From Dicaeum eximium (lineage: Eukaryota > Chordata > Aves > Passeriformes > Dicaeidae): a stretch of DNA of 64,000 bases. The DNA lies in NCBI GenBank assembly GCA_013396995.1, contig VWZP01001727.1:1278366-1342365 (forward strand), in the 5' to 3' direction. Below, one piece after another: positions 12,101 to 27,100 of this stretch (within the stretch, counting starts at the first letter, position 1; each line of letters opens with the position of its first letter). Below the pieces are notes generated by a model. The model saw only the letters and a list, made by a program, of their open reading frames with translations. It did not search any database and was not told where the DNA came from. Made by a program: the position numbers and the translations under genes.

Positions 12101-15100
12101 TGCATTATGTTGGAGGAGTGTTTCAAGAGTACAGTGAGACTGATATTCTGCAAATGATTGGGAGAGCTGGAAGGCCTCAGGTAAGTGAATGTTTTATTGT
12201 ATTGATGCTGTCTATAGGCAGATTAGTAGAAGCTATTCTCGGCGAAAAAGGTACAATGCCAAGAATTTTACTGCAGCATTTGGTTTTTAAAGGGTTATTA
12301 ATACTTAAATTACACCTAGGCAACTTTTCTGTTGAGAAAGAAATCTGTGTGCTTTTGTATTGTCCATCAAAAATTACTGCTTCATCTTGCAGTGGAAAAA
12401 TAGCTGAAGATTACATTTGGGTTACATTCACCATAGTGAATGGTGATTAGAGAGAAAGCAGGAAACTGGCATACAATACCCATTTCAGACAGGATTTTAA
12501 GAAAAGAGTTTTAGTGGATTCAGCAGGTACGTGATGCATATTCAACTGGGTTTTTTCTAAGAACTAAAGAGTAACTTTTATTTGGGCTTTTATTTTTCAG
12601 TTTGACACTACTGCTACAGCAGTTATTATGACTCGTTGCAGTACCAGGGAGAGATATATACAGATGTTAAATGGTGCTGATATAATAGAGAGCAGGTAAC
12701 TGAGTGGTTTTTTTGTAAGACTCTGTAGATAATAGCTAAACTTCATAGTTTCTACAGAATGTGTTTTTCTTCACATGGATTTTGGGCTTTTTCTTTGGTT
12801 TATTTAGAAGAAATCAAGAAAGAATTAAGGAAAACAAAGCCAAGCTATTTAGGAGTTAGTGGTCTCTTTTTTTATCAGCCAAAAGAATCTTAGGACATCT
12901 TAAGCTCAAAAAAAAAAAGTTTTAGATTCCTGCTGGAAAACTAAGGAAGCTGAAAGAGTATTTATTGCAAAGACAAATAGCAGGAATTGAATGCAGACCA
13001 TGTCTCTGAATTTCTAGATGATACAGTCTGGAAAATACTAGACCTGTAGTTGTTGTTAACAGATTATCATGAGAAATTTGTAGGAAAATTAGGACATTAA
13101 AAGGTAGAATAGGAATTTTTACTCATGTAATTTTGTTAACATTTAATTTTTCAAATATATTTAGAATATCAACAACACAGAATGTCTGTGCTGTAATTTT
13201 TAAATGTATGTAACTTTGTTTTCTAATAAGTGTGAAACTTCACAGTTGCCAGTTTATTTTTGCTTGCTGGGCATTATGCCATAATAAAAAATCACATTGT
13301 TGATTACTCACATAAACTTTACTGTATTCTATCAAATTCACTGATTACAATGAACAGTTGTGGTTTGGGGGGAGGGATTTGTTTGATTTTGTTTCTTCCC
13401 AAACTTTAGTTTTAGCACTTTTTGTATTCCTCATTGGTAAATGTCCTTAACTCTTTGTTTTTTTTGCACTAGCTTGCACAGGCACCTTGTTGAACACTTA
13501 AATGCAGAAATAGTGCTACACACAGTCACGGATGTCAGTGTAGCTTTGGAATGGATACGATCAACATTCTTGTACATTAGAGCCTTAAAAAATCCAACTC
13601 ATTATGGTTTGTTTGGTTTTATTTTTTTAATTAATCCAATTATGGCACTAAGATGTGTTATGTCCGTATTACCTGTTTCTATAATTTTCTTATGGACTGT
13701 CATTTCATAACATGATGAAAACAAGATGTGCTGTGTGGCCTGTAACATTTTGTTCTTTAACATAAGTAGTGGGATTTTCAGCATGATATAACATTTAAAA
13801 ACTGTGAAGAAGCCATTTACAGCTTCATAATCTATTTCTTTTGATCTTAATATGCTGGACCATGCATTAATGCAGTATCAAGCCATAATGTATTTTTCAT
13901 GGCTGAATATGTAATCTGCTAAGAAAAAGAATAGTCTAGTATTTAATCATTTTTTCTAGAATAAAATTTTAGTTGTCTTAATTCCAGTGTCTTCAGTTTG
14001 TCTTGTCCGGAACATTATCCCAGTCCCCAGCCCTGACTGTATCTTTGTTCCTGCCCACTTGCTCTACACCTGATTATGAAGTCATTGGGTAATTGCTGGA
14101 GACAATTTTTTATAAGGATTTATAGCTGGAACATAGTACATGTAGTACTTGAATGGATGTTACAATTTAGGTGGCTTGCTATATTCCAAAACAGTGTCTG
14201 CAGCTTTTACCTTTGCGCATCTGTTCTAGCAGCCTCTTACTGATACTCAGATAGTTACATCTGACTTGTTTGCAGTATAATAAATATTCCAACATTTTTC
14301 GCTTTGGGGTATTTGTCTGGCTCCTGAAAATCAGCAAATCAGTTTTAATGGGTAACAACATTGAGGAGGAAATGTATGATAGTACTCGGTTAAAACAACT
14401 TTTGTCTTTTCCATGCAGGTTTTTCATCTGGATTAGATAAAGTTGGAATTGAAGCAAAATTACAAGGTAAGTGGCTTTTTAGCTTTTTTCAAAATTGAAT
14501 ATGGCAACCTACATTCCAGTATCTAGTTTCTTTTCCTTTCCAACTTTTGCCTTACTGAAAAAGGGTTGGCTTGTCCTGTATCAATTATCTTTGAGTGAGT
14601 TTCCCCAGAGAGGAGTTAACAACCAACTTTAATAGAAGGATTCCAAAACCTTTACTTGAGTTCAGTGGAATTACTTGGGTATACATTCATACAATTTGAT
14701 GGTGATGTTTCTGGTTTGTACACGGGTAAGCTATTTTTAGTACATGCAGAAAACATTTCTCAAATTTTTGACAGAACTGTGTCTGAAGAACTTAAATGAT
14801 TTATCGTCTTTTGATTTGATCAGGATGGATGAAGCAAATAATTTCAAACCAACAGGTAACACTTTTTTCAACACTTTTTTCTTCTGTACAGTCTTCTGCT
14901 AGAGGTGGTTGGCTTCTCAGCAGCAACCGTTCACTGCCTGGTCTGTTAGTGTGACTTAATCTCCATTGGAGAGAATTGCCACTGGCACATGGTTCTTTCT
15001 GCCAGTCCATGACTGGGTCAGTGATGTCCGTCAGACAGCTGGGGGCAATAACATGCTGAGTAGTGGGGGTAAACCTCACAGAGGCCTGTAATAAGAAAAT

Positions 15101-18100
15101 TAATTTAATTTTGTGGCTTAAAAAACTCTAAGCCACTAAAATATACTTCACATATTTATTTTTTAAGGTATATTCTTCTTTTACAGAGACTGGAAGATTA
15201 ATGGCATGGTATTACATTGCATTTGATACAGTGAAGCAGTTTTTCACAATTAAGGGAACTGAGACACTAAATGAATTGGTAATTTGACTTTTTTTCTTTT
15301 AATTACATATCTTCAATTGTTTTTAAACAATCTAAGAAAAGAAGTGTAAGGTGTTATTTATTATAAAGTGCTCAGGCTCTGTTTGTGTAAAGTTTTAGAG
15401 AAAACATCTAATTAAATTCTATATGGAGTATGTTTGAGGCTTTGTACTTTGAGATCTTTTGATTTCCAATTCTTTCTCCCCTTAGTAACCTTGCTTATGA
15501 AGATGCAAAGTTGCTGAAGCTGTTCTGTTTATGTATTAAAAGCCTTGTGTTTTCTGCTTTAGTAGGTTTTATTGTTGCAAAAACCAGCTGCATCAAGAGC
15601 AGGTTTTACTTTTAAGGGAATTGTCTTTCTGTTTTAAGGAACTTTCCTCTTTCAGATAACAGGTTGTTATCTGAACAACAAGACATTTTGTTTTCAAGCA
15701 AATACTATGGTAAAACAGATTTGCCGTGAAAAAACGGAACACTTGTTCTCCTGTGACTATCTTTGTTGTTGAAGTGTGAAGAAAGCAAAGTGAAATATAT
15801 AACAGAAAAAGCTGTTTGTATTTGTCTTGTATAAAGTGTTAGCAATGTGTGTGGTTGATTTTAGATAACCTCAACTGAAATAGTAATCTAAAAGCTAAAA
15901 GAAAAATTTTCGCCTTTCATTAATATTCATTAATAGCCTTCATAGGAAGAGGAAAGAAAGTTGGTCAGTAATAAAAAGAACTGATGGATGGTGTCTTCAT
16001 GGTCATACTTTTGAGACAATATTTTTTTTTAAGTGTTCTTTTAAAAAAAAGAAGTGATAGAAAAAAATGGCAAATTAAAACAATTACTAAAAAACATTCA
16101 TTATTACAGATTACAATGATCTCCAACTGCGCAGAATTTGTGGATGTGAAGTTAAGAACAAATGAAAAGAAAATATTGAACACTTTGAATAAAGACAAAG
16201 ACAAAATAACTATCAGGTATTTAAAAATACATCAAAAATTGAAAGTACCTTTTTAACAATAAATAAAATGAATTGTAGAAAATATGTATGTTTTCATGCA
16301 TAGGTTTCCAATGGATGGGAAGATAAAAACAAGAGAAATGAAAGTAAACTGGTAAATGTTATATTGCCTTTTTTTAAATTGAAAAACTGTTGTTTTATGG
16401 CTGTTGAAGTCCCTGCTAAATTTTTTGTCATTTTGCAGAGGACCAGATCTTATATTTTGTTGTTTCTATTCTGAATTTAATTTTTTCCCCCATTAACAAC
16501 TTCTATGTTGTTCTTTGTTTACAAACGTATTCTTTTTCCAGTCTCATTCAGGCTCAGCTGGGATGTCTTCCAATTCAAGACTTTACTTTGACACAAGATA
16601 CTGGCAGAATATTCAGAAATGGCTTGAGAGTTACTAGATGTATGGTAAAATTTAATTTTTTTTTTGTACGTATCCTAATAAGCTACATTTTAGTTTATTA
16701 ACATAAGTCAATCTTCTTTTTACAGGGCTATCTGACTTTCTGGCATCATCTAAGAACAACTTCTCTGCTTTATTAAACTCCTTGATTTTAGCAAAGTGTT
16801 TCAGGTGCAGACTTTGGGAAAATTCACTTCATGTGTCTAAACAATTGGAAAAAATTGGTAGGTACTAGTTAAAAATTATAAAAGTGTAATCTTGACAGAG
16901 AATCAAAACTCATAATTAGCCTGCTAATTTCTCTGGTGTCTACGTATGTAATTGAATTAGTCTGCTAATTGCCTATTTGCCACAATTGACTACCACAGTT
17001 GTCAGAAGAATCTGCCATAACAAAAGTAAGCTGCCTAGTAATTTTCTTAAGGCTTCCGAAGTATTTCAGAATTCAGTTCTTAGTCCTTAATGTTCCTCTC
17101 AGAATCCCAGACATATTCCACATTCATGTGATCGTGTGTCCTTGACTGGGCTATGCCTTCCTTTCCCGGCAGCTGTTGCTGTAGCTCCTCTTACTTGTAT
17201 GTATTAAAACCTTTTAATTCACATTGAAAAGGATGGGCATCGTGAAATACAAACAAATTTATTGTGCATGAGGTTCTTATACACATGATGATAAAAAGTT
17301 TCTAATGACCTTTCCTTTCACTGTATCCTGTTATTGAATTAACTTCTGGCTGGAAGTAGAGGCTTGTCATAATTATTTGAAAAGAAGTTGAGAAATTTTT
17401 GACTCCTCTTGTGTTATAGAAATGTAGTCATACTTGTTAGGGGTAGCAGTGTATCTTCCTGCTTTGATGTCTGGTCTTATCATGCCTTCATGCTTTCAAA
17501 ATTCACTGCAGCATTCTCGGTATTTCTTTAGAGATACGTCAGCTCTGCACTGAACAGTGCAGTACAGAGATCTGCAAATTAGAGAATGGCTAAACCCAGA
17601 GGTCCATTGGGTACAGTACCTTACAGCCTTGCCTGCTCAAGGGCAGAGGCTGTAATGCTTCATTCATGTGGATTCAAAGCAAGGACAGGGCTTGTTAGCC
17701 TGTGCACAGCACAGTGCACGGTGCTGGGAACACATTTCCACTATCCCACACCTGTGGCAATGTCGACACAATCATCTGAGGAATCTGCCTCATGTTCAGC
17801 ATTTCTGTGGAGTTAGGATGAGTGGAATAAATATGGCACTTGCAGTGTAGACAAATCCTTTCCTGTACACTATAGTCAGTAGAATAAAGTCATGTTTAGT
17901 TTTTTAATAATATAAGTGATATATATAGAGACATCTCTGTCCAATTTTCCTTTTTTTGGGTACTTTTTTCTTATGCTGTCATACCTCTTGCAGCATATGT
18001 TACAAAGAACTGCTAACTTCCAAAGTGTCATTTGTTCACCTCACAAGCTTCTTTTGAACATTCTTTTGACAGTTCACTCTTTTCCTGAATCAAACACTGA

Positions 18101-21100
18101 ATTGACACCTGTAGTATGATGTGATTTTTAACCTCTGCCTGTGGCTGCTAATCTTATTGTTTCTTTCTGAAGTTAAGTGAATTAAGATCCTAGAAATTTG
18201 CTGATACCATGTAGCATATTCAGAAAGCCTTAATTTTTAAACTCTTACCTCAGTATGCTATTTTTGAACCTTAAAAATGCCTTATTAGTCAGTATTTCCA
18301 TTATAAGAGTGATGGTTCTTTGACTGACACTTGGCCTTACTGAGACTGATTTTTCTGTTGAATGCTTACTGCATTTCTACAACTCTTGTCCAATAATGAT
18401 GCTCCCTCTTGTTGCTGAGTGGTATGTTTGATTTCTGTTTGCTTGTTCTGACAGACAGGATAATGATCAGTTGTCATACGGGATTTATGACGTTCATTAC
18501 TTGTTTGAACAATTTTATTTCTGCCCCCATTTATTTTTTTGCTCAGACGTGTAGATGAAAATAAAGAGAAAAAGTCTTATTTATACCTGATATTCTCTTC
18601 ACTGGCAGAACTCCTTCTCCCAGTTTAGGAATTAGGATAAAAGAGTTAATCTTCAGCTTCAGTTATAAAGAAACAGGGCAGCAGCTCTAGCAGCAGAAGT
18701 AACGTGAGAGTTTTCAGTCTTCAGATTGCAGAGCTTCTGCAAAGGAGCAGGGAGATAGTAAAAGATATTTTCCCTAAGTCAGACCCAAAAGATCTTCAAA
18801 TACACATAAAAAGACAAAAGGTCTTCTGTTTCTCTAAATTACTAAATTCTTAAGTCTTTTCTTCTAAGATTACTGTAATGTCTTCCAAGAAGCAACCCAG
18901 AAGTATCTAAAGAGGTTTCCTACTTAATTTTCAGATTTCTTACGCTGTTTAGCAGAACTGTGTGAGAAGGGTCCAAATACTCATTCTAATAATTTGGTAC
19001 TATTTTTTACCTACAATCATTGCAGTTACTCTAACAGGCTGTAATGCCAGGTCAGTTAAATGCCTTTTCATATGCTGTGATAGCTCAATCTCACTTGGAA
19101 GTACTGTGAATCATGAAGAGAAATAAAAGTGTACGTGGAATTCTCTGCTTCTGCAGCTTATATGTCATGGGAAGGTTTTTTGCTAAAGCTGGAATGAATT
19201 GTAGAAGATTATAATAAATACTTACTTTTCATTATTAACTTGCTCAAAAACATTGAGGTCTTTATGATTTTAACATAATTGAATAATTTCTTGAATAGGG
19301 AAAAAATTCTGAGACAAAGAATATTGCATGATATGCTTTTTTTATCATATATATGCAGAAAACATTTCTTGACTCTTGTAGAAAGTGATGTAAAATCTGT
19401 TTTACTGTAGAACATGTAAAAGTTGTCATAATTGAAATGTTGTATATTTTCATGTTTGGTTTGTATTGCATTTCTTTTTCCCTTTACTAATCGACAAATT
19501 AAATAATACTGAAATAATTAATCAAATGAATTTAAAATAAATTTAATCATTTGCTGAGCAGAAAGCTACATCAAATGTAACAAAGTTATTTATGCTTTGG
19601 GTTTACCTGCTGTAATGCAGTTGTTAGAATAATTTGAGGTTATTCATTGTCCTTTAACAGCATAAAACTTGTATACATGTTTTTCACAGGTGTATCACTG
19701 TCAAATGCTATGGTGAATGCTGGGCTGACATCATTTAAAAAAATTGAAGACATAAATGCAAGGGAACTTGAATTGGTAACTTATTATTTTGTACATAGAC
19801 AAATATGATAGGGAAAATACTGAGGATTAACACTGTTACCAGTAAAAGCAGTATAGTTGATATATACTTGCTATATGATCAGATGTTCAGGTGATTTATT
19901 AATTCTAACTAGTAGAATTTAAAAAGCTGTGGAACTACTGCTGGTTTTCCTTGTGTATGATGTTTTGTTGTACAAATTTAATGTGAATGATGATTCCACT
20001 GATTTGGCTGTGTGTGGAAAGCAGATGCTTCAATATGTAGAATTTCATCATTAACATGGTTTGAAACAAAGGACAATATGCACTTCTCTATTAGGAGTGT
20101 TGGAAAAATATGAAAGGGAATATGTTTTTACAGTTTCTCTTAGTGTATCTTAATTATGAAAATCCCAAATTTCCATTACTGCAAGTTTGAGATAGGAGTA
20201 GAATAAAAATCTTCTAAATCATCTATAAAGTACTTCTTATTTTAGAAAAGGTAAGTGTTACCATAGGACTGGTTCTTTGGCTCTTGCATTCTTTTCTTCA
20301 GAAACTATTATTCCAGTGTTCTGGAAGATATAACAGACTTCTAAATCTTACTTGGGTTTTTCTGCTTGGACTTGGGAAATTTGATTTCTCATTTCTGGCT
20401 CCTTTTGTGTTTTTTCTTGTCAGTTGTTCCGTTGTAGTTAAAGCTTGTGGAATATAGAAGAGTCATCTCATATAAAACCTGGGTAGTCATTGCTAGTTGA
20501 TTGGCTGTTAACTGAGCAGAAGCAGTAGCAACATGGAAAAGTGTTGGAATTTTCTTTTGGTAATGTTGCTATTCTGGCCATCACTGGCAGTAGAGAACCA
20601 AAAGTAAAAGGGGCTTTTGTTGCTAATATAATTACTCAGGTGATTTTGATTCCATGGATTTACATCTTTGCAGATTTTAAACAGACATCCTCCTTTTGGA
20701 AACCAGATAAAAGAATCTGTTTTGCACCTTCCAAAATATGAACTTGAAATTGAACAGGTACATTTTCTATATTTATTTTGTTTTTATGCTGGTATTATTA
20801 AATGAAAAAGCAAGTACTGGCTTAAAGAAATTCTGAGTCTTCATGGATAGAAGATCACACAATATTTTGTCCTCCTTCCAGCTTAGTAGGTAGAATGAAA
20901 CTCCTAAATCTCAAAGGAGAGCCTTGGAACAGACATTCCCCATAATATATTGGCCTCTCGTTGATAGCATTTTATGTTACAGATATATACCAGTACATTC
21001 AAATTCTAGCATTATATGTGAGTCTGAGAGGTCTCTTCTATCTTGAATTTAAACAAACCCTAGAGAGAGCAAAACACCCAGATAAAGCTTACTGAAATGG

Positions 21101-24100
21101 TATTAACTCATGTTTCTTTTCTACAGCACACTTAGGAATATAGAGAAACAGTAAAATATTACATTTACCTAGCTGGTGCCCTTTCAAACAAAGGGTACAA
21201 TTCTGTGTGTAATCAAGAGCTTTGAGGTTCTGATGTGCATTTTGTCTTTATATGGATCACAAAGGCACTCTAGCTTTCTAAAATGCAAAATTTGAAAAGT
21301 AACCTGAAAGTTGGTAGAAATGAAGACACATTTGATGTTAAAAGTTTAATAGATGCCTGGAATTCTGTTGGTACAACAATCAGTTCTAGTTTACTTTTCA
21401 TTTGACGTAATACCAGATGAGTAGCTCAATTCTCAGAACAAAGACTTAAAAATTATAAATATCTGATAGAGGAATGTTGGGATGCCAAAATATAACTTCT
21501 ATGTACTGAATCAAACTTAGAATATTCAGCTTATGGCCAAGTTAGTACTGAAAATCAGTGTCTCAGAACAACAAATAAAAATTGTACCACCAAAATTCAA
21601 ATTGCTTGAGTTGAGCTGTTGTGCTTGTATCAACAGATAGAAATTTATGGAAGGCCATATATTTTTCTTTGCATATTTTAGCAGTTACATCTTCTGTTTC
21701 ATTTTCCCTAGCTTCCCAAATACAGTGACACATCGGCCGAAATCTTAGTAACCGTCAAATTAACAAACTACGAGCAGCTGCAGACAAAGAGAACAGCGCC
21801 AGACTTTCACTATGTTACGTTGGTCATAGGAGATGCTGACAACCAAGTCATTTTTAATCAGAAAATTATGTATGTATGATAATCAGGTTTTTTTTGCCTC
21901 ACATCGTTTTATGGTGTTGGCTTTTCATCTGTTCTGTGACTTGCAAATTTTCAGTACTTCCTACTGATGTCTAATAGTACAAAAATATTCTTTATGCTAC
22001 AGCATTTTCTAGTCACTGTTGTCATTTAAAATGCTGCACAAGATTCAGAAACCCCCAAAACATGGCAGTGTGCTTGTCAGTGCAGAGAGCAACATATCTG
22101 TTCAACGTCAATGTCATATTATGGAAAAGTCATAATAATTTTCCCATAAATATAAACCAAGGAAAATACCTATTAAAAAGATAGATAAACTAGTTGTTAC
22201 TTACACTTGTTAGCTATATTTATTTAATTATATTTTAAAAATTGGGCTTTTCCCCTCAGAGATGGGTTTAAATTCTCCAGTTGGCTAAGAGATGCTTGGA
22301 GTAGTTAGGAAAAGAATACAAAATCTTTTCCAACTGCTTGACCTTCATGAGAATTCTGGCCGAAACCTGTCACTTTTGGCAAAATTGAAACTGATCTGCA
22401 GGATCCTGGCCCTCTTATGGCCATAAATCATACATAATTGAGAAGTTATTCTGAGGCCAATTACCAAGCAAAACTAAAGAACTAGGACCAAATACAGGCT
22501 CTTTCACTTGGTTACAGGTACCATAGTATGCACTTGTGTTTTCATTGTCCTTGTCTAACAACTTTCCTGATGCATTACAGGGATTCTGTGCTGCTGAAAA
22601 CTGGAAATTGGATGAAGAAAATTGAAGTTAAAAGAGCTCTTAAATCAGAAGACATTAGTATAAACTTAATCAGTTCTGATTATGGTAGGTTAGGGTATTC
22701 TTTGAATTAAAAAACAATATGCGTAAGATTTTGGAACAAATTACTAAAACACTTTCTATTAAGCCAAAGTATAATAAAGTGAGCTAGTCTGGAAACAAAC
22801 CTCTATGACATGTGTTTTACTGGGTTGCATACTATCTGTCACAATTACTTACCTGTTTATTTAATTTACTGCCACATTAAGGAACTGGGAAGCATCAACG
22901 TTGTTACTAGGAGACAGTATTTTGCTCTGTTGATACAGATTGGAACTCTCTTTTGTCCTCCTTCAAGTGAGTTAACTTTCAGTAGGGATAACCTATCAGC
23001 CTGACAGGTTATTTATGCTGAGCAGAGCTGTCTTTGTGAATGGTTAGGTTTTGCATTGTAGTAAGAGGTGTTGGATATGGATTCATCTCTACTTTGGTAA
23101 TAAGAAATTCCTACAGCTGAAAATGTTGTGCCTTTCCATGTGCAGATTTAAACATGGTCCCCTCAGTGTCAATCTCCATATAACTGGAATTACAGCAGCA
23201 AATGAGCACCTTATGACTTTGAAACACAAAACTTTGAAAAACAATTTAAAAATAAACTGGCTCAATTAAATACTGTCATCATGCCCCACCAGTAAAGAGA
23301 GTGCTCTGGGTTAGGTTAATTGAAGTGTAGTTGATGCTTCCATGGTAAATATTGACATTGAGATTATTATAATAATCAAGCCTGGAATAATTAGATTTCT
23401 ATAGCTAGACCTGTGGCTCTGGAAGAAGAAGGGTTTTCTAACCACACAGAAATTAAAATTGTCCTTTTATTTACACGTTGTACTAAGTTTCATAAAACTC
23501 AGCACAACAGTTAATTTTTCTGAAACTGATAAGAGTGAAATTAGACTAAAACCAGGGCTTCCTAGTCTCTACTTATTTTTAAGTCTGTTCCTATTTCAGA
23601 CTTGGAGGAAATCTCACATTTTTAAAAGCCTGTTTGGTTTTCCAGCAAATTTTATTTTCCTAAGAAAAGAAAAAAGTTACTCTCTTTACAAGAGAGTAAA
23701 ATACAAGAACATTAGGTAAAAAGAACGAATTTGTTTTTCTTCTAGTAACTATGTCTTTAATTCTAAAAAATGTGTGGGGTTTTTAATCTCAGTTCTAAAG
23801 AATCTGGTCATACGAGAAAGTGCTTTAAGGGCAAACTATTTTTAAAAATTTCCATGATCTTTGAGTAACATTCACTTGCTTAAACACTTTGGCAAACTGA
23901 AGATAATTGTAGTATAGAAACAGTTTAAAGCAGTTTAAATATTTTTGTCTTTTTTTTTTCCAAGTTGGCCTTGATATACAGCAAGCATATACAGCCTTCT
24001 ACCTAACACCAAAACCAGAGGGACGTAAGGTGGTTACAAATCAAAAATTGAAAGCTGAATCTACACTTGCTGTGTGTTACGGCTCACCCCAAAGCTTGTC

Positions 24101-27100
24101 AGCAGCAAAAGTAGATACAGGTAAATGGTCAGATCACAGTATCTGGCTAATACTAAAGTCAACAGAAAATTCAATTTTGCTTTCACTAGGAAACTAGATC
24201 TTTATTTATCCCTGCTGTTTCTTTCTCAAAGGTAATAAAAATAGAATTCTGCTGCTTCTACTTGTAAAGTACTACACTGCAATTCTTTGATTTTGAAAGT
24301 AAGAAAAATCATGGGTGTTTGTTATCCAATATTACTGTTTGAAATTCTGTATTCTATTTATCTAGGAGGCAGCTCTAAACAGGAGATTGCTTACAAAAAA
24401 TATGGAAACAGAGAATGCAACCACCGCTGTAAAAATAAAGATGTGTGTGGGCATGACTGCTGTGAGTTTCATTAAATCTACTACTTCTGATGCTTTTAGA
24501 GAAATGCAATTTAGAACAGCTCCCATCATACCAATGGCTATGTTAACAGAAACTATACAAGCAAGAGAACGGGGCCTGAGTTATGATGCAGTCATAAAAG
24601 CAGTTTTGGCAATAGTACTTTTATAGGCAGGAAAATGATTAATAATACTTTTTGTACTTAGCATATGATTTTAAAAAAAGTCAAGCTTGCTATGCTTTTA
24701 TATAAATACTGCATTAGCTCTTGTAGTTAGCATGTTAAATATTTTAGAGTCTTTTAACAGAAGATACTAAGCTTAGTGGCAAAGTTTCTCAAAGTCATCT
24801 GAAAATAATTAGCATTTATCCCTTATAACTAATCTAAAGGTTATTTTGCATCATTTTCTCAGGTAAAACTGGAGTACCTCCAAAGTCACAGATGAATGGA
24901 GACACCAAGTTTTCTTTGTACCTAGCTGATTTAAGGAGCAGGAACTCAGTTTCATCTATACCCCCAGTAAAACGTCTAAAGGTTCACTTGAATGCAGTCA
25001 GCCATTTCATAGGTTTATTTTAATCTGTTACATATTTGTAGGCATTGTTTACAGAGAGAATTTCATCACTAAATATCAACATTCAAGTTTGACTTCTCTG
25101 TGTGGAGTGCAAAAAGTAAAGACGTACAAAGGTCCAGGAATCTTTGAGAGGCTTTACTATTCTTTGGGACATGTCCATTGGTCCACTTTATGCATGTCAC
25201 CTATATTTTTTCTTTTATGGCATTTGAAAGGTTGTGGTTGGTGAGGTTCAGAGGCATTATTGGAAGGTGCTGCTCTGTGACTTGATTTGGCAAAATATGA
25301 CCTGAATTAAACAAATTGTGGTATTTATTAGTCATGCTACTAAGAGTCCTTTTTCACGGGCAGATAGATTCACTTGTTTATAAGAAAACCATCCCTATTA
25401 AGTTTAAACTTCTGAAAGATTTCATGGCTTGCACTTCATTCCTCTGAATGTAGTGTTAAACTAGGTCTTTCTGCAGCAAAAATGACATTTGAGGTATTGG
25501 AGGGTTTTATTTCCACCTCACAGTTTTGTTTGCTTGTTTGTTTGCAATAGAGGATTATTTAGCCTACAGCTGAGAGTCAAGCAGTCTGGCTTTGCCAGGG
25601 TGCTTGGATACCTCCACTAGAAGCACATAATTCAAACCTTTTTAACTCAGTGCATTAGATAGACAGACATCAGAAAGGTTTTAAGACATTTAAATATTAT
25701 GCTAACTTAGAACATTAATGATGTCATTAAGCTTGTTAAAAAATAATAGCTCTCAGTGTGTTTATAAGTTAAAATATTTTGCTTTCTTTAGATGCTACTG
25801 TTAAATCAAGCTGAAAATGTGGATCTCAAACAATTTGTTTTTACCCCTAAGTCTTTATTGCCAGCCTTGCCAAGGTACTACTAAGAATTGTTTTGTGAAT
25901 AAAATTATTTTGCAACTTTCTGCAGTTGTTTTATGGACATGTCACTGCTTTTTTTTTTTAAATAGGTCTAGCAATAAACTGTCATCTTCATCACCTTCAG
26001 TGGACAGGGTAGATAATATTAATACCTTAGAAGTATCTCAGAAACAACCACAATCCTGGAATTGTGGAAAGAGTAGTAAGTTATTGCTAATGTTTAAAAT
26101 TACAATGTTCACTGTTTTGATCTTTAAATTAATGCTTCATATTTTTCTGCCACAGATAAAAGCAGATATTGTCTTTCAGATGCTTTGAATGTGGACTTTG
26201 AACTGAGAGATGATATTTGGGATGATATTGATGATGAGAAATTGGTATTTGCCAGTAATTTTGTCAGTAGAGAATTAGGTACGGTTATTTCAACAAACTT
26301 TTTTCTTTCCTGCATACAAATTATTCTACAGGCTATTATTTGAGAATAAATTATTATAGTATACAATGAACAGAACCACCTGAAAATTTTGGTTAATTGA
26401 CTGGACTGGCAGGTTTATTATTCTACCTTGAATGTCACATATATCATGACAAATCCAATACAGAAGGGAGAGTTGAAAAAGTCACAATTAAAATTTTTGG
26501 TGGCCTGAAACTGCATAATTGTTGTTGCATAATGTATACTGACTGTATATCTCTGCTTATCTTTATATTAACCCAAAACCCAAAGAAGAAATATTTCAAG
26601 TGTTAAGACACTTTAATAATTTTCAAAGTATTATTTATCATATCGTGGGAAATATTTAGAAGTTGTGGCCACTTCTCAGCCCTCTTTTTAAAGCTTTCAT
26701 TCTTTCACAGAACATGGAAATATCTGCCTTCAAAGTCCAGATGAATGTCAAACCCTCTGCCAGTATGCAGCAAGCAAAGCCACAAATCACATTTCAAAAG
26801 AGTAAGACTTATATAATTTACTACTATTTTATTCAGTTTAAAATATTGTCTGTATTTCACATGTATCTGTGTAATTAAATACAAAGAAGGTTGTTCACTT
26901 ATAAAAGTGAATGAAATTTCAATGTTTAAAAGGTATGAATCGTTGAATGATTTTAATTTGGTTTTTATTTAAGTATGCAGGGAAACAAATAGAAAATCCT
27001 GAACTGAACAGCAAGTAATTTTTCTCTTCTATAAAATACTGAAATTATTCAACTTGGTATTTTCAGTTCATGCACAGTACAAGATGAGACCAATATTCAG

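Noticed and set aside
20541..20741. 66-codon frame overlapping HFM1 exon 25
   Set aside because: Wrong frame relative to the exon; a shadow.
24387..24626. 79-codon frame with a plausible-looking C-terminal part after HFM1 exon 29
   Set aside because: It is a +1 shadow of exon 29 running into the intron; I recognise no family, and the HFM1 frame stops at once in the intron.
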